A stretch of DNA of 64,000 bases from Alloprevotella sp. oral taxon 473 str. F0040 (GTDB taxonomy: Bacteria; Bacteroidota; Bacteroidia; Bacteroidales; Bacteroidaceae): positions 246,520 through 310,519 of the forward strand of contig NZ_KB290717.1 of assembly GCF_000318095.2 (NCBI RefSeq), in the 5' to 3' direction. A program made the position numbers and the translations under genes. A model generated the notes under the pieces. The model saw only the letters and a program-made list of their open reading frames with translations. It was not told the DNA's origin and did not search any database. Each line of letters begins with the position of its first letter. Position 1 is the stretch's first letter. Shown one piece after another: positions 18,101-25,925 of the stretch.

Positions 18101-19687
18101 GGTATATTCGATAATATACAAGGACGTACGACCGGAACAACACGTATTTTTGGCACCTTTAAAGAAATCGATTTTGAAGGGCGACAACGTGCTTCAGCAT
18201 CAGCTTCACTTCCAGTTACTGGAGTCAAATATCTTGTCAAAGATGCTGATGTTCTTATTGCTCCTGGAGTTTTCTCTGTAAACAACGCCATCATTGCTGA
18301 TGGGCTACAAGGTAAAGGAAGTGTCACAGGAGCCTTACGCCATCGCCATCTTAAAGACATGCATTTCGACTTTACCATGCAAGGTCAGAATATATTGATG
18401 TACGATCAACCACAAACTATTGATTTACCATTTTACGCTACAGCTTTCGGCAGCGGCAATGTACGAGTTTGGGGTGCCCCAAATCAACTTAATGCGAACA
18501 TCCGAGTACGCACTGAGCATAATAGTGTACTCACTTATGTCTTAGATCGTCCAGATGATGCAGATCACCAATTACTAACACTTCGTCCAGCAGTAGAAGA
18601 AACAACTGCTGGGAACGATAGTCTGCAAAAAAAACAAATAGACAACCCTATAGAACCAACTAGTAAAACGGATATTCGTTTGAATTTTCATGTGGAAGTT
18701 ACTCCTAATGCTACCCTACGTATGGTAACCGATGCTAAGAGCGGTGACCTCATTACAGTACATGGGAGTGGTCCTATCCAAGCTTCCTTCTATAATAAAG
18801 GAGAGTTCCAAATGTTTGGGACGTATAGCATTGCTAATGGAACATATGATTTGAGTATTCAAAACCTCATAAAGAAGACTTTTGCCTTACGACCCGGGGG
18901 TACAGTAAACTTCTCTGGTAATCCTCTCAATGCAGATGTGAATGTATTGGCCTCCTATATAGTGAATTCTGCCTCACTTGCAGATTTAAATATAGGTACA
19001 ACCTTTACAAACAACACTACCCCTGTTAATTGTCTCATTAATTTCACGGGCAAAGTGAGTAACATGAATCTGTCTCTAGACTTTGACTTACCAAATGTAG
19101 GAGAAGATGAAAAGATGATGGTGCGCAATCTCATTGCTTCTGACGAAGAGCGCACTACACAAGTGCTATATCTACTAGGAGTTGGCAGATTCTTTACGTA
19201 CAACTATGCTAATGGCTTAGGAGGAACAGCTAGCAGTCAGTCTGAGATTATGATGAAATCTCTGCTTTCCAGTACACTTTCATCACAGCTAAATAATATT
19301 ATCGCTAATGCTGTCGGCAATACGAACTGGACTTTTGGGGCCAATGTAAGTACAGGACAGCTGGGATGGAGCGACATGGAAGTGGATGGTCTGCTTACAG
19401 GTAGATTACTAGATAATCGTTTGCAATTTACAGGTAAACTAGGATACCACGAAAGAGAGGCGGCAACAACCAACTTTGTAGGCGACTTTAATGTGCATTA
19501 CCTCCTTACACCTACTGGTACAGTCAATCTAAAGGCATACAGTGAAACTAATGACCGTTACTTTTCTAAGTCAACATTGACAACTCAAGGGCTAGGACTA
19601 CAAATTAAACGTGATTTTAGTTCCTTGTTGGACCTCTTTACAAGAAAGAGAAAGAATAAAACAACAACGATAAAAGCTCCGAAATAA
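15185..19687 (+). CDS. tamB: TamB-like translocation/assembly module protein (DUF490)
   Basis: Very large (1500 residues) AsmA-like/TamB protein, thought to bridge inner and outer membranes and to move lipids or assist outer-membrane protein assembly. A single N-terminal membrane anchor (about residues 10-28) precedes VIEQQLEEKLQSEVEIGSV, a typical AsmA/TamB start. The middle is repetitive beta-rich sequence. The last ~400 residues form the TamB/DUF490 domain (GSGPIQASFYNKGEFQMFG, PGGTVNFSGNPLNADVNVLASY, YLLGVGRF). No BamA-like TamA gene lies beside it. prfC follows after 12 bp. Confidence 0.9.
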   Translation: MRKPNVRLFFQWSLGIIVVSYGLLVFALNTQGVQKHLANVIEQQLEEKLQSEVEIGSVEIGLLNSIHLHDVLLKDQSGKTLLNSKLIFGKIELTPLLKGKVSLRNVALLDAHITLYKSSKSGATNFQYIIDAFSSKNEDNNSKTDLRINSLIMRRCILSYDELFHPQPHAGRFTPHHIKLKNIDAILSLKCLTNDSINLRIRQFSAEENCGWKLSHLRFRLAANRHKAEIQDFSLQTPQSRINQERLVASYDGSSLDKIFNSLVVQGSIEDARMATNDIAPLLPQLHPLNELFFISSKFAVRKGQIKLTDLRLSNATDRINIISDAVISIPNGSFSAVNAHLHKFSFQQRFVRSVMQSLSLKDLPQWLGPIDEIQLQGRLRYAVNNSSFFEGNISSPIGRIEVNATYWKNNITGRISSRSLQPSILSQIPNLPTSVAFEAQGHILFNDNAQPNGRLELKIPHIEFNQRSYQHLAARASFFNSKAEVSLDAKDPSLHLNMEAQAFLDRNWHPSQLYASGQVAHLSPSELGLTKQWGSGIFSFNFDLKAPQFDFKHPYGQLKVRQFSMKNVGTPYYLDYLSLHVTPQNNGTRLRLESDFADVTAFGATDWKQIKNSAEKWWNMILKQKDVVEVEAHDSKRSDNNKIVATHNTGTIASDSTALAFGLHLKRTDFLQRILKIDISANQDIHVEGRITSDGSKFHLTADAPEVRIGSTELQNITVAARSENSDFRFLAKALRPMRKADLQLELQAYTDSGKLKTNLQWAEQRNKHFYGAFSCETHINELHLQHLKGSHLRVDILPTSLAVNDTIWNIEPGSIVFNEGRLKINNLSLSHAQQRLGISGEYAQHSEGLSVNLRQFDVGYALSMIGLDDVVFGGRATGQAIIRPTEHNELHIQAELDIPHFTFNYSSLGHARVEGGFRGSDQTIFLKADIEERNISKTQVAGYVSLGRKDLDLQIKANNTSIGFLNYYVDGIFDNIQGRTTGTTRIFGTFKEIDFEGRQRASASASLPVTGVKYLVKDADVLIAPGVFSVNNAIIADGLQGKGSVTGALRHRHLKDMHFDFTMQGQNILMYDQPQTIDLPFYATAFGSGNVRVWGAPNQLNANIRVRTEHNSVLTYVLDRPDDADHQLLTLRPAVEETTAGNDSLQKKQIDNPIEPTSKTDIRLNFHVEVTPNATLRMVTDAKSGDLITVHGSGPIQASFYNKGEFQMFGTYSIANGTYDLSIQNLIKKTFALRPGGTVNFSGNPLNADVNVLASYIVNSASLADLNIGTTFTNNTTPVNCLINFTGKVSNMNLSLDFDLPNVGEDEKMMVRNLIASDEERTTQVLYLLGVGRFFTYNYANGLGGTASSQSEIMMKSLLSSTLSSQLNNIIANAVGNTNWTFGANVSTGQLGWSDMEVDGLLTGRLLDNRLQFTGKLGYHEREAATTNFVGDFNVHYLLTPTGTVNLKAYSETNDRYFSKSTLTTQGLGLQIKRDFSSLLDLFTRKRKNKTTTIKAPK

Positions 19688-19699
19688 GTCCAACTATAT

Positions 19700-21271
19700 A
19701 TGAATACTGAAATACAACGCAGACGCACATTTGCCATTATCTCTCACCCTGATGCTGGTAAGACAACACTCACGGAAAAACTCCTATTGTTTGGTGGACA
19801 AATACAAGTAGCTGGTGCAGTAAAGAATAATAAGATCAAGAAAACTGCCACCTCTGACTGGATGGAGATAGAAAAACAACGTGGTATCTCTGTTACAACA
19901 TCTGTTATGGAGTTTGACTATGAAGGTTATAAGGTGAATATCCTTGACACTCCTGGTCACCAAGACTTCGCCGAAGACACATTCCGAACTCTTACAGCCG
20001 TAGATTCAGCTATCATCGTGGTAGACAGTGCTAAAGGTGTGGAGGCTCAAACAAGAAAGCTCATGACTGTCTGCAGAATGCGAAAGACTCCAGTTATTGT
20101 CTTCGTAAATAAAATGGACAGAGAAGGGCGTGATGCCTTTGATATCCTTGACGAACTCGAAGAAGAACTGCAAATTGGAGTGCGTCCACTTTCTTGGCCG
20201 ATAAACCAAGGACAAAGATTCAAGGGGGTTTACAATATTTTTGAAAAGCAACTCGATCTGTTCCAAGCAGACAAGCAAAAAGTTACTGAGAAAATAGCTG
20301 TAGACATCAATGCTCCTGGAGAACTGGAAGCAAATGTAGGTGATTCCGATGCAGCAAAGCTGCGAGAAGATTTGGAACTTATCGACGGAGTATACCCTGA
20401 GTTTGAAGTAGAACAATATCTATCAGCTGATATTGCTCCTGTCTTTTTCGGTTCAGCTTTAAATAACTTCGGCGTTAAGGAACTTCTTGACTGCTTTGTT
20501 AAGATTGCACCTTCTCCACGTCCTACTCAAGCAGAAGAACGTCTGGTAGACCCAGAAGAAAAGAAATTTACAGGTTTCATTTTTAAGATTACTGCAAATA
20601 TTGACCCTAACCATCGCTCTTGTATTGCTTTCTGTAAGGTGTGTTCAGGCAAATTTGTAAGAAATGCACCATATACTCATGTGCGTAATGGAAAAACAGT
20701 TCGTTTTTCTAGCCCAACACAATTTATGGCGCAACGAAAGGAAACCATTGACGAGGCATACCCAGGTGACATTGTAGGCCTTCCAGACAATGGGATTTTC
20801 AAAATTGGTGATACGCTGACTGAAGGTGAGATGATTCACTTTAAAGGTCTTCCATCATTCTCACCAGAAATGTTTAAGTACATAGAGAATGCAGACCCAA
20901 TGAAGACCAAACAACTGCAAAAAGGTATTGACCAACTCATGGACGAAGGTGTAGCTCAGTTATTTATCAATGAGTTTAATGGCAGAAAGATTATTGGCAC
21001 GGTCGGACAACTTCAATTTGAGGTCATAGAATATCGACTAGAGAACGAATATGGAGCCAAATGTCGCTGGGAACCTGTACACCTCTTTAAGGCTTGTTGG
21101 ATTGAGAGTGACGATCCTACTGAACTAGAACAATTCAAGAAGCGTAAGTACCAATATATGGCAAAGGACAGAGAAGGTAGAGATGTCTTTCTTGCAGATT
21201 CAGGATACGTGCTTCAAATGGCACAACAAGACTTCAAAAACATTCGCTTCCATTTCACCAGTGAATTCTAA
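19700..21271 (+). CDS. prfC: Peptide chain release factor 3
   Basis: Translational GTPase that recycles RF1/RF2 after peptide release. 523 residues, typical size. G motifs: [13 protein letters not shown] (G1), the G2 region around [17 protein letters not shown] (G3) and NKMDREGRD (G4). Family-specific tail blocks such as [21 protein letters not shown] are present. It begins 12 bp after tamB and is likely read through from it. A strong terminator follows. Confidence 0.97.
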   Translation: MNTEIQRRRTFAIISHPDAGKTTLTEKLLLFGGQIQVAGAVKNNKIKKTATSDWMEIEKQRGISVTTSVMEFDYEGYKVNILDTPGHQDFAEDTFRTLTAVDSAIIVVDSAKGVEAQTRKLMTVCRMRKTPVIVFVNKMDREGRDAFDILDELEEELQIGVRPLSWPINQGQRFKGVYNIFEKQLDLFQADKQKVTEKIAVDINAPGELEANVGDSDAAKLREDLELIDGVYPEFEVEQYLSADIAPVFFGSALNNFGVKELLDCFVKIAPSPRPTQAEERLVDPEEKKFTGFIFKITANIDPNHRSCIAFCKVCSGKFVRNAPYTHVRNGKTVRFSSPTQFMAQRKETIDEAYPGDIVGLPDNGIFKIGDTLTEGEMIHFKGLPSFSPEMFKYIENADPMKTKQLQKGIDQLMDEGVAQLFINEFNGRKIIGTVGQLQFEVIEYRLENEYGAKCRWEPVHLFKACWIESDDPTELEQFKKRKYQYMAKDREGRDVFLADSGYVLQMAQQDFKNIRFHFTSEF

Positions 21272-21295
21272 GCATTATTCTTCTATAACCTAATT

Positions 21296-21335
21296 GTGGT
21301 ATTCGTCTAAATTATAGACGAGTACCACGATTTTT
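21296..21335 (+). terminator. Rho-independent terminator after prfC
   Basis: Stem GTGGTATTCGTCT / AGACGAGTACCAC (21296-21308, 21316-21328) with one mismatch, followed by GATTTTT. Confidence 0.8.
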
Positions 21336-21394
21336 CTATATTCTTGTTTTTACAAAACAACTATAATTGTCCCATATAAGTATTATATTCCATA

Positions 21395-21617
21395 TTGTTG
21401 CTGTCTGGTAAAAAATCGAACTACTTTCAAAACCTTCTGAAACATAGTTGTTTGCAAGGAAAGTTAGATTAAGGGGCTTGTATTTGCCATACTATCAATT
21501 TCAATATACTCAAGCTCCTTTTCTCTCCATAATACTCTTTTAGAAGGCTGTTTTTACAAGATATGAAGGATTTTGCTTCGATTCTCTAACCTCCCAGATT
21601 TTACCAGACAGCAACAA
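21395..21617. repeat. MITE-like element with 19-bp perfect terminal inverted repeats
   Basis: The left end TTGTTGCTGTCTGGTAAAA (21395) is the exact complement of the right end at 21599-21617; the element is 223 bp and has no coding capacity. The flanks TTCCATA and TTCCGTA (21388-21394, 21618-21624) could be a slightly decayed 7-bp target duplication. Related termini occur at 10522, 21671, 36295 and 36420. Confidence 0.7.
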
Positions 21618-21670
21618 TTCCGTATTGCTATTTTAAACCCTGCAAAGCGGGATAAGATGATAGAATCTAT

Positions 21671-21695
21671 AGCTGTCTAGTAAATCCAAACGGCA
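21671..21695 (-). repeat. Second solo end of the same repeat family
   Basis: AGCTGTCTAGTAAATCCAAA followed by CGGCA is, on the minus strand, TGCCGTTTGGA then TTTACTAGACAGCT, matching the extended end at 10510-10536. Together with the inverted end at 21599 it frames about 55 bp containing GGATAAGATGATAGAATCTA. Confidence 0.5.
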
Positions 21696-21697
21696 CA

Positions 21698-21746
21698 AGA
21701 AAGCTTCCTGAAGCCCTTTAGAATAGGACTTCGGGCTTTCTTTTTC
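21698..21746 (+). terminator. Terminator-like hairpin in the repeat island
   Basis: Outer stem AGAAAGC / GCTTTCT with an inner imperfect stem CCTGAAGCCC / GGACTTCGGG, followed by TTTTTC. No intact gene lies directly upstream, so it may be left from a lost gene or belong to the repeat. Confidence 0.45.
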
Positions 21747-21802
21747 AAAAAGCAAGTCTCCTAATCAAATAGAGGGAGGGGATTTTATAGTGTCCCATAT
21801 TA

Positions 21803-21872
21803 GTGTGTAAGCTCCAAAGTTCTTATTATTGTTGTGAAAGAAAAGAACAAACAAGAACAATGGAGCAAACTA
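21803..21872 (+). mobile_element. Truncated ISL3-family left end (leader and start codon)
   Basis: The 64 bases 21803-21866 match the complement of 37580-37643, the leader of the ISL3 transposase remnant at 36.5-37.6 kb, at about 58 of 64 positions by hand alignment. The matched piece includes a TATTNTTG promoter-like box and ends on an ATG (21860). Eleven bases after the ATG the IS982 copy begins, so only the left end survives. Shortly upstream, TGTCCCATATTAGT at 21792 resembles TGTCCCATATAAGT at 21369. Confidence 0.7.
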
Positions 21873-23028
21873 AGCCCAATTCGGGATAAGCAAGGGTTGT
21901 TTTTTGCCTTAAAATACTTTCAATAAAAGCCCAAAAAGAGGATTGTTTTTCGTGTGTTTATTGTTGAAAACCAAATAGATAACGATAAAACAATCCTCTA
22001 TGAAACTTATTAGCAAAGTTACGGAAAGTTATTGTATTGCAGACGATTTCTGCAAAGAATATGAACTGGAATTGAACAATAATAATCCCTCTCCAAACAA
22101 CCCTAAAACTCGCAATAGAAAGGGAAGAATGAGTGATGCAGAAAGGATTACCATTCTTGTCATGTTCCACAGCAATACGTTTCGCTATTTCAAACATTTC
22201 TATCTCTTCTACGTCTGTCGAGAACTAAAAGAAGAGTTCCCCAACCTACTTTCATATACCCGCTTTGTGAAACGTATGCCACGAGTGGCGGTTCCACTTT
22301 TGCTCTTCCTTAAACTAGCTTTGATGGGGGAATGTACAGGGATTACTTTTATCGATTCGACACGTATTCCCGTGTGTGAAAACAAGCGTGAGTATTCTAA
22401 TCGTGTCTTCAAGGGCTATGCTCATAAAGGGAAAAGTACGATGGGATGGTACTATGGATTTAAGCTGCATCTGGCTGTGTAATGAACGAGGAGAATTACT
22501 CAACTTTACACTCACCAAAGCCAATGTGGACGATCGTAGCCCGTAGGTGTTCAGTAACTTGACTAAGGACTTGTTCGGGAAATTATATGCCGATAAAGGT
22601 TATATTTCCCAATCACTTTTTGCCTCTCTCTTCGATAGGGGAGTTCACATCGTCACGGGAATACGCACTAATATGAAGAACCGCTTAATGGATGTACACG
22701 ACAAAATTATGCTCCGTAAAAGAAGCATTATCGAGACCATCAACGATATGCTCAAGAACGTAGCGCACATTGTTCATACCCGCCACAGAAGTGTCTCAAA
22801 CTTTATGGTCAACCTTTTGGCTGGAATGGCGGCTTATGCTTTCTACGATACAAAACCCTCTATCAATATGGAGTTTGAGATGGAGGGAGAAGCAGAGGTG
22901 AAGCAGCTCACACTTTTCTAAAACATACTTGTGTGAAACAATGAATCTTCGATCTAAAACTAGGTTGAAAGAATCGTTGTGGGCTATAACCTGAGTAAAA
23001 AGGGAGTGACCTTAAACCGAATTGGGGT
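21873..23028 (+). mobile_element. IS982-family insertion sequence, second copy
   Basis: About 1.16 kb. Ends: AGCCCAATTCGGGATAAGC at the left and, on the complement, ACCCCAATTCGGTTTAAGG at the right. ACT(A) is present on both flanks as a possible 3-4 bp target duplication. The internal transposase is full length apart from one frameshift and one stop, so this copy is much younger than the one at 2.6 kb. The ends differ from that copy, so they are different IS982 types. Confidence 0.8.
22000..22921 (+). pseudogene. IS982-family transposase with one frameshift and one stop
   Basis: Starts MKLISKVTESYC and carries the helix-turn-helix-like MSDAERITILVMF, the first catalytic Asp in FIDSTRIPVC, GKSTMGWYYGFKLHL, the second Asp in YADKGYIS and the Glu in IETINDML. 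One extra base near 22478 shifts the frame after FKLHL; the correct frame continues CNERGELLNFTLTKANVDDRSP, then hits TAG at 22544-22546 and goes on VFSNLTKDLFGKLY to the end. All catalytic residues are retained. It could be a recently killed element or carry sequencing errors. Confidence 0.88.
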
Positions 23029-23040
23029 TACTAGGTTTTA

Positions 23041-23130
23041 GCAACAAGCTATGTAACAAAAGAGGCTGGAATCCTCTTGCGGGATTTCAGCCTCATTATG
23101 CTGGATAATATTTTTCATGTTATTAGGTTT
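23041..23130 (+). repeat. Fragment of the palindromic repeat family with internal hairpin
   Basis: GTAACAAAAGAGGCTG at 23053 is shared exactly with the element at 36295-36435, as is the following hairpin arm TTTCAGCCT. The hairpin GAGGCTGGAATCC / GGATTTCAGCCTC (23062-23074, 23082-23094) has one mismatch and could end transcription from either side. A decayed terminus TTTTACCCAAT lies near 23125. It starts directly behind the IS982 copy. Confidence 0.55.
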
Positions 23131-23158
23131 TACCCAATTATAGAGAAATGGGCTTATG

Positions 23159-23791
23159 CTAGTCTTCAACTATTCGAACATACTTAATCCCACAAGCCTT
23201 ACCTGCTCCACGAAACAATTCATTTTTACGATCTATAGTAGCGACACGGAACTTCTTACTGGTACCTCGACGAAGTTGTGTACCATCTTTTCTCAAGGCC
23301 TCTTTATCAGTAATCCATTCTTCTGCAAGCATCACATTATCTTGTCCTGGGGTTACCATAGGTTCGTAAATGTAGCGCAGACGGCGTAAGCTGACTGTGA
23401 ACTGTCCATCAGATACTTCAAAAACTAACTGATAGAAAAAACGAGCAAAATCTGAAACAAGCGCAGTTCTTTTGAACCAAAGAGTCTCTTCTAAAGAAGC
23501 TGCTATTACTCCTTCTTCAACAGATAACTCCGTAATACGAGATTGTGGAAGATGGTTTTCTCCACTAACGACTGACTGGGTATAATTTTTCAAAATTTCA
23601 AAAAGTTCTACTTTAGACTTTCCTGGCACTGTATAAGTTTGCTCAAAAAAAACTTGACCTTTCTTTTCGGTCACTGCTCCAGCAAGATAATTGTCTGTGA
23701 CAACAATTTGAGCTTTATCATTGCTCTGCGCCCTATTAATAAGAGTGCTCCCCAAGAAGAGGCAGCATACAAGGATGAGAATCTTTTTCAT
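23159..23791 (-). CDS. DUF4468-domain secreted protein
   Basis: 210-residue protein with a Sec signal peptide (MKKILILVCCLFLGSTLINRAQS). The mature part matches the DUF4468 type (TBP-like fold), a Bacteroidota envelope family of unknown function; recognisable features are VFFEQTYTVPGKSKVELFEILKNY, the strand LVFEVSDGQFTVSLRRLRYIYE and ITDKEALRK. A -7-like TATATTTG is present at 23812-23819 on the minus strand, about 20 bp before the start. It is a single gene between the repeat island and tRNA-Asp, with no partner to suggest a role. Confidence 0.7.
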   Translation of the reverse strand: MKKILILVCCLFLGSTLINRAQSNDKAQIVVTDNYLAGAVTEKKGQVFFEQTYTVPGKSKVELFEILKNYTQSVVSGENHLPQSRITELSVEEGVIAASLEETLWFKRTALVSDFARFFYQLVFEVSDGQFTVSLRRLRYIYEPMVTPGQDNVMLAEEWITDKEALRKDGTQLRRGTSKKFRVATIDRKNELFRGAGKACGIKYVRIVED

Positions 23792-24076
23792 ATAATAGAA
23801 GTATTTGCGGACAAATATACAATTAATTCTCGAAATGATAGGCGCACACTATATGTATATTTGCAAATGAAGTGATAAGTTTCTGATTTTACTACAGAAT
23901 ACCTAATACTGAGCAGATAAAATCATGCATTGAAAAGCTTTCTCTAAAAAACAGCCTTCCTCTACACTAATAGTATGTATAAAAAGAATCGTTGCAGATA
24001 CCACATCTACAACGATTCAAAGGGAATTTCTAAAACATTAGCAGCTCTTGAAAGAGCAATGCTTGCAAATAAATGC

Positions 24077-24149
24077 GGTGCGTACGGGACTCGAACCCGT
24101 GACCCCATGCGTGACAGGCATGTATTCTAACCAACTGAACTAACGCACC
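24077..24149 (-). tRNA. tRNA-Asp (anticodon GTC)
   Basis: Read on the minus strand: a perfect 7-bp acceptor stem GGTGCGT/ACGCACC, D-loop AGTTCAGTTGGTTAGAAT, anticodon loop CTGTCAC with anticodon GTC, and T-arm CGGGTTCGAGTCCCG. 73 nt without encoded CCA. The 24150-24300 spacer shows nothing else. Confidence 0.97.
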
Positions 24150-24300
24150 TTAGTTTTGCAAGGCAAAATTACGCATTAAAAATATAACAGCCAAATGTTT
24201 TCGAAACTATTTATGAATATAAACTAAGCAAGTGCTAGCACTGAGCCATGTAACACGACATGTGCTACTTTTCGACACTCACACAAAATCAGATAAAAAA

Positions 24301-25914
24301 CTAATAGCCAGGATTCTGCAGTAATAGTTTATTCATTTGTAAGGTAGATGCAGGAATTGGAAATACAGTGGTATAGGCATTAGCTTCTCTCTCTAGCTGC
24401 GGACGCTCCTCATAAGCCAGATGGAAAAGGCGAAAGCGAATGAGATCTTGTCTATGTGTTCCTTCCCAGACTAATTCCAACCGACGTTCTTTCAATACAT
24501 CCTCTAAGGAAGCATGAATAAGTTTTGGTAGCCCCACGCGTCTTCTTACTTCATTAATGTCTGTATCACCATTTAATCCTTGACGAATTTGAGCTTCTGC
24601 TCGCATCAACATGGCATCTGCATATCTATATAACACGATATCATTGTTTTGAAGTTTGCCATCCTCATATGATGTACGATCTATTTCATACTTAAACATA
24701 CGCGCTCCTGCAGTTTTTTCATAGACAGATCCCGTGAGTTGCATCTGAATAGCAGTAGGATGATAGACTAAATCCTTTCCACTTATTTGTTTTATTGTTT
24801 TACCATCAACCCTTACGGTATCGGAAAAAAAGTTTAATGCAAAGCGGGGATCCAAGGAAGTTGTGCCATAACCAAAAGCGGATAGTGTAGATAATGTTGC
24901 GCTACTACCATTCTCTGCTCCTCGCCCCAATGCACCACCGTGTACATAATGAAGTGAACGAAAAAGATTCTTAAACATATTAGCATAAAGTGTTTTATCC
25001 ATAGGTATGGTAAATATGTTCTCTCGAGAATGCTCATTGCTTACAGAAAAATTATCTGCATAATTCTCCTCTAAAGAATATCCCGCTGCCGTAAGTGAGT
25101 CGCAATATGCAACCGTTGTTTGCCAAGCATTAAGCAATTTATCTCCAACCTTGAAACTGATACTTATTCCACTAGGATATTCTTTGTCAACCCAAGCATC
25201 ATCCATGTAGACTTCCGCATTCAAGGCTAAGCGCGCCAAGAGAAAAAAGACAACTGGCTTCGTGATACGTCCATAATAGTTCCCCAAGAGATTACTACGT
25301 TCCGAAGAGAGATGAGCTAAAGAAGTTTGCAATTCTTCTACTACGAATCGAAACACTTCGCTACGTGACCGCTGTTTCATTTGATCTAAATGCGTACCTG
25401 TATCAGTTACTATAGGAATGCGTCCAAACAGATCCATCAGATGATAATAAAAGAGGGCACGTATAGCACGTACTTCAGAAGTATAGGATTTGTATTGCTG
25501 ACTTGTTAGTAAATAGTCATAACGTTCTATCATCTCCAAAGAATGATTACAAAGCATTACTGTTCGGAACAGATAGTTCCACATAGTTTGTAACTCTGAA
25601 TCTGCAGCTGTCCACTTATGTAAATATAAATTTTGCCAAAAACCTCCATCGTACCAGTCCCCTCCTCGGATTGGAATAATAGCTTCGTCAGTCGTAAAAG
25701 TATTGTAATCATAGACTCCTCGATAAGTCCCCTGCAAACCTTCACCATCTCGCGTGCCCCCAATATTACCATATAAAGATGCAACAGTAGTGAGGTAGAG
25801 GTTTGTGGCATTGTTCAAAGCTCGTCTTTCATCAAGCTGACCATTAGATTCAGTGTTCAAACAGCTGCTCAAGGTTAATACAGCAAAAAGCAGAAGGAAT
25901 GATAGCATTTTCAT
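24301..25914 (-). CDS. SusD/RagB-like outer-membrane nutrient-binding lipoprotein
   Basis: 537-residue lipoprotein partner of a SusC-type transporter. Signal peptide with lipobox LSSC (Cys18). SusD features include the helical TPR-like segments (EVRAIRALFYYHLMDLFGRIPI) and the conserved C-terminal block LKERRLELVWEGTHRQDLIRF, ending with the FPIP motif. It begins 11 bp after the susC-like gene, the standard susC-susD arrangement. No glycosidase, protease or sensor gene is adjacent, so the substrate is unknown. The partner gene carries a stop codon, so the pair may no longer work. Confidence 0.9.
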   Translation of the reverse strand: MKMLSFLLLFAVLTLSSCLNTESNGQLDERRALNNATNLYLTTVASLYGNIGGTRDGEGLQGTYRGVYDYNTFTTDEAIIPIRGGDWYDGGFWQNLYLHKWTAADSELQTMWNYLFRTVMLCNHSLEMIERYDYLLTSQQYKSYTSEVRAIRALFYYHLMDLFGRIPIVTDTGTHLDQMKQRSRSEVFRFVVEELQTSLAHLSSERSNLLGNYYGRITKPVVFFLLARLALNAEVYMDDAWVDKEYPSGISISFKVGDKLLNAWQTTVAYCDSLTAAGYSLEENYADNFSVSNEHSRENIFTIPMDKTLYANMFKNLFRSLHYVHGGALGRGAENGSSATLSTLSAFGYGTTSLDPRFALNFFSDTVRVDGKTIKQISGKDLVYHPTAIQMQLTGSVYEKTAGARMFKYEIDRTSYEDGKLQNNDIVLYRYADAMLMRAEAQIRQGLNGDTDINEVRRRVGLPKLIHASLEDVLKERRLELVWEGTHRQDLIRFRLFHLAYEERPQLEREANAYTTVFPIPASTLQMNKLLLQNPGY

Positions 25915-25925
25915 GGCATTATATT

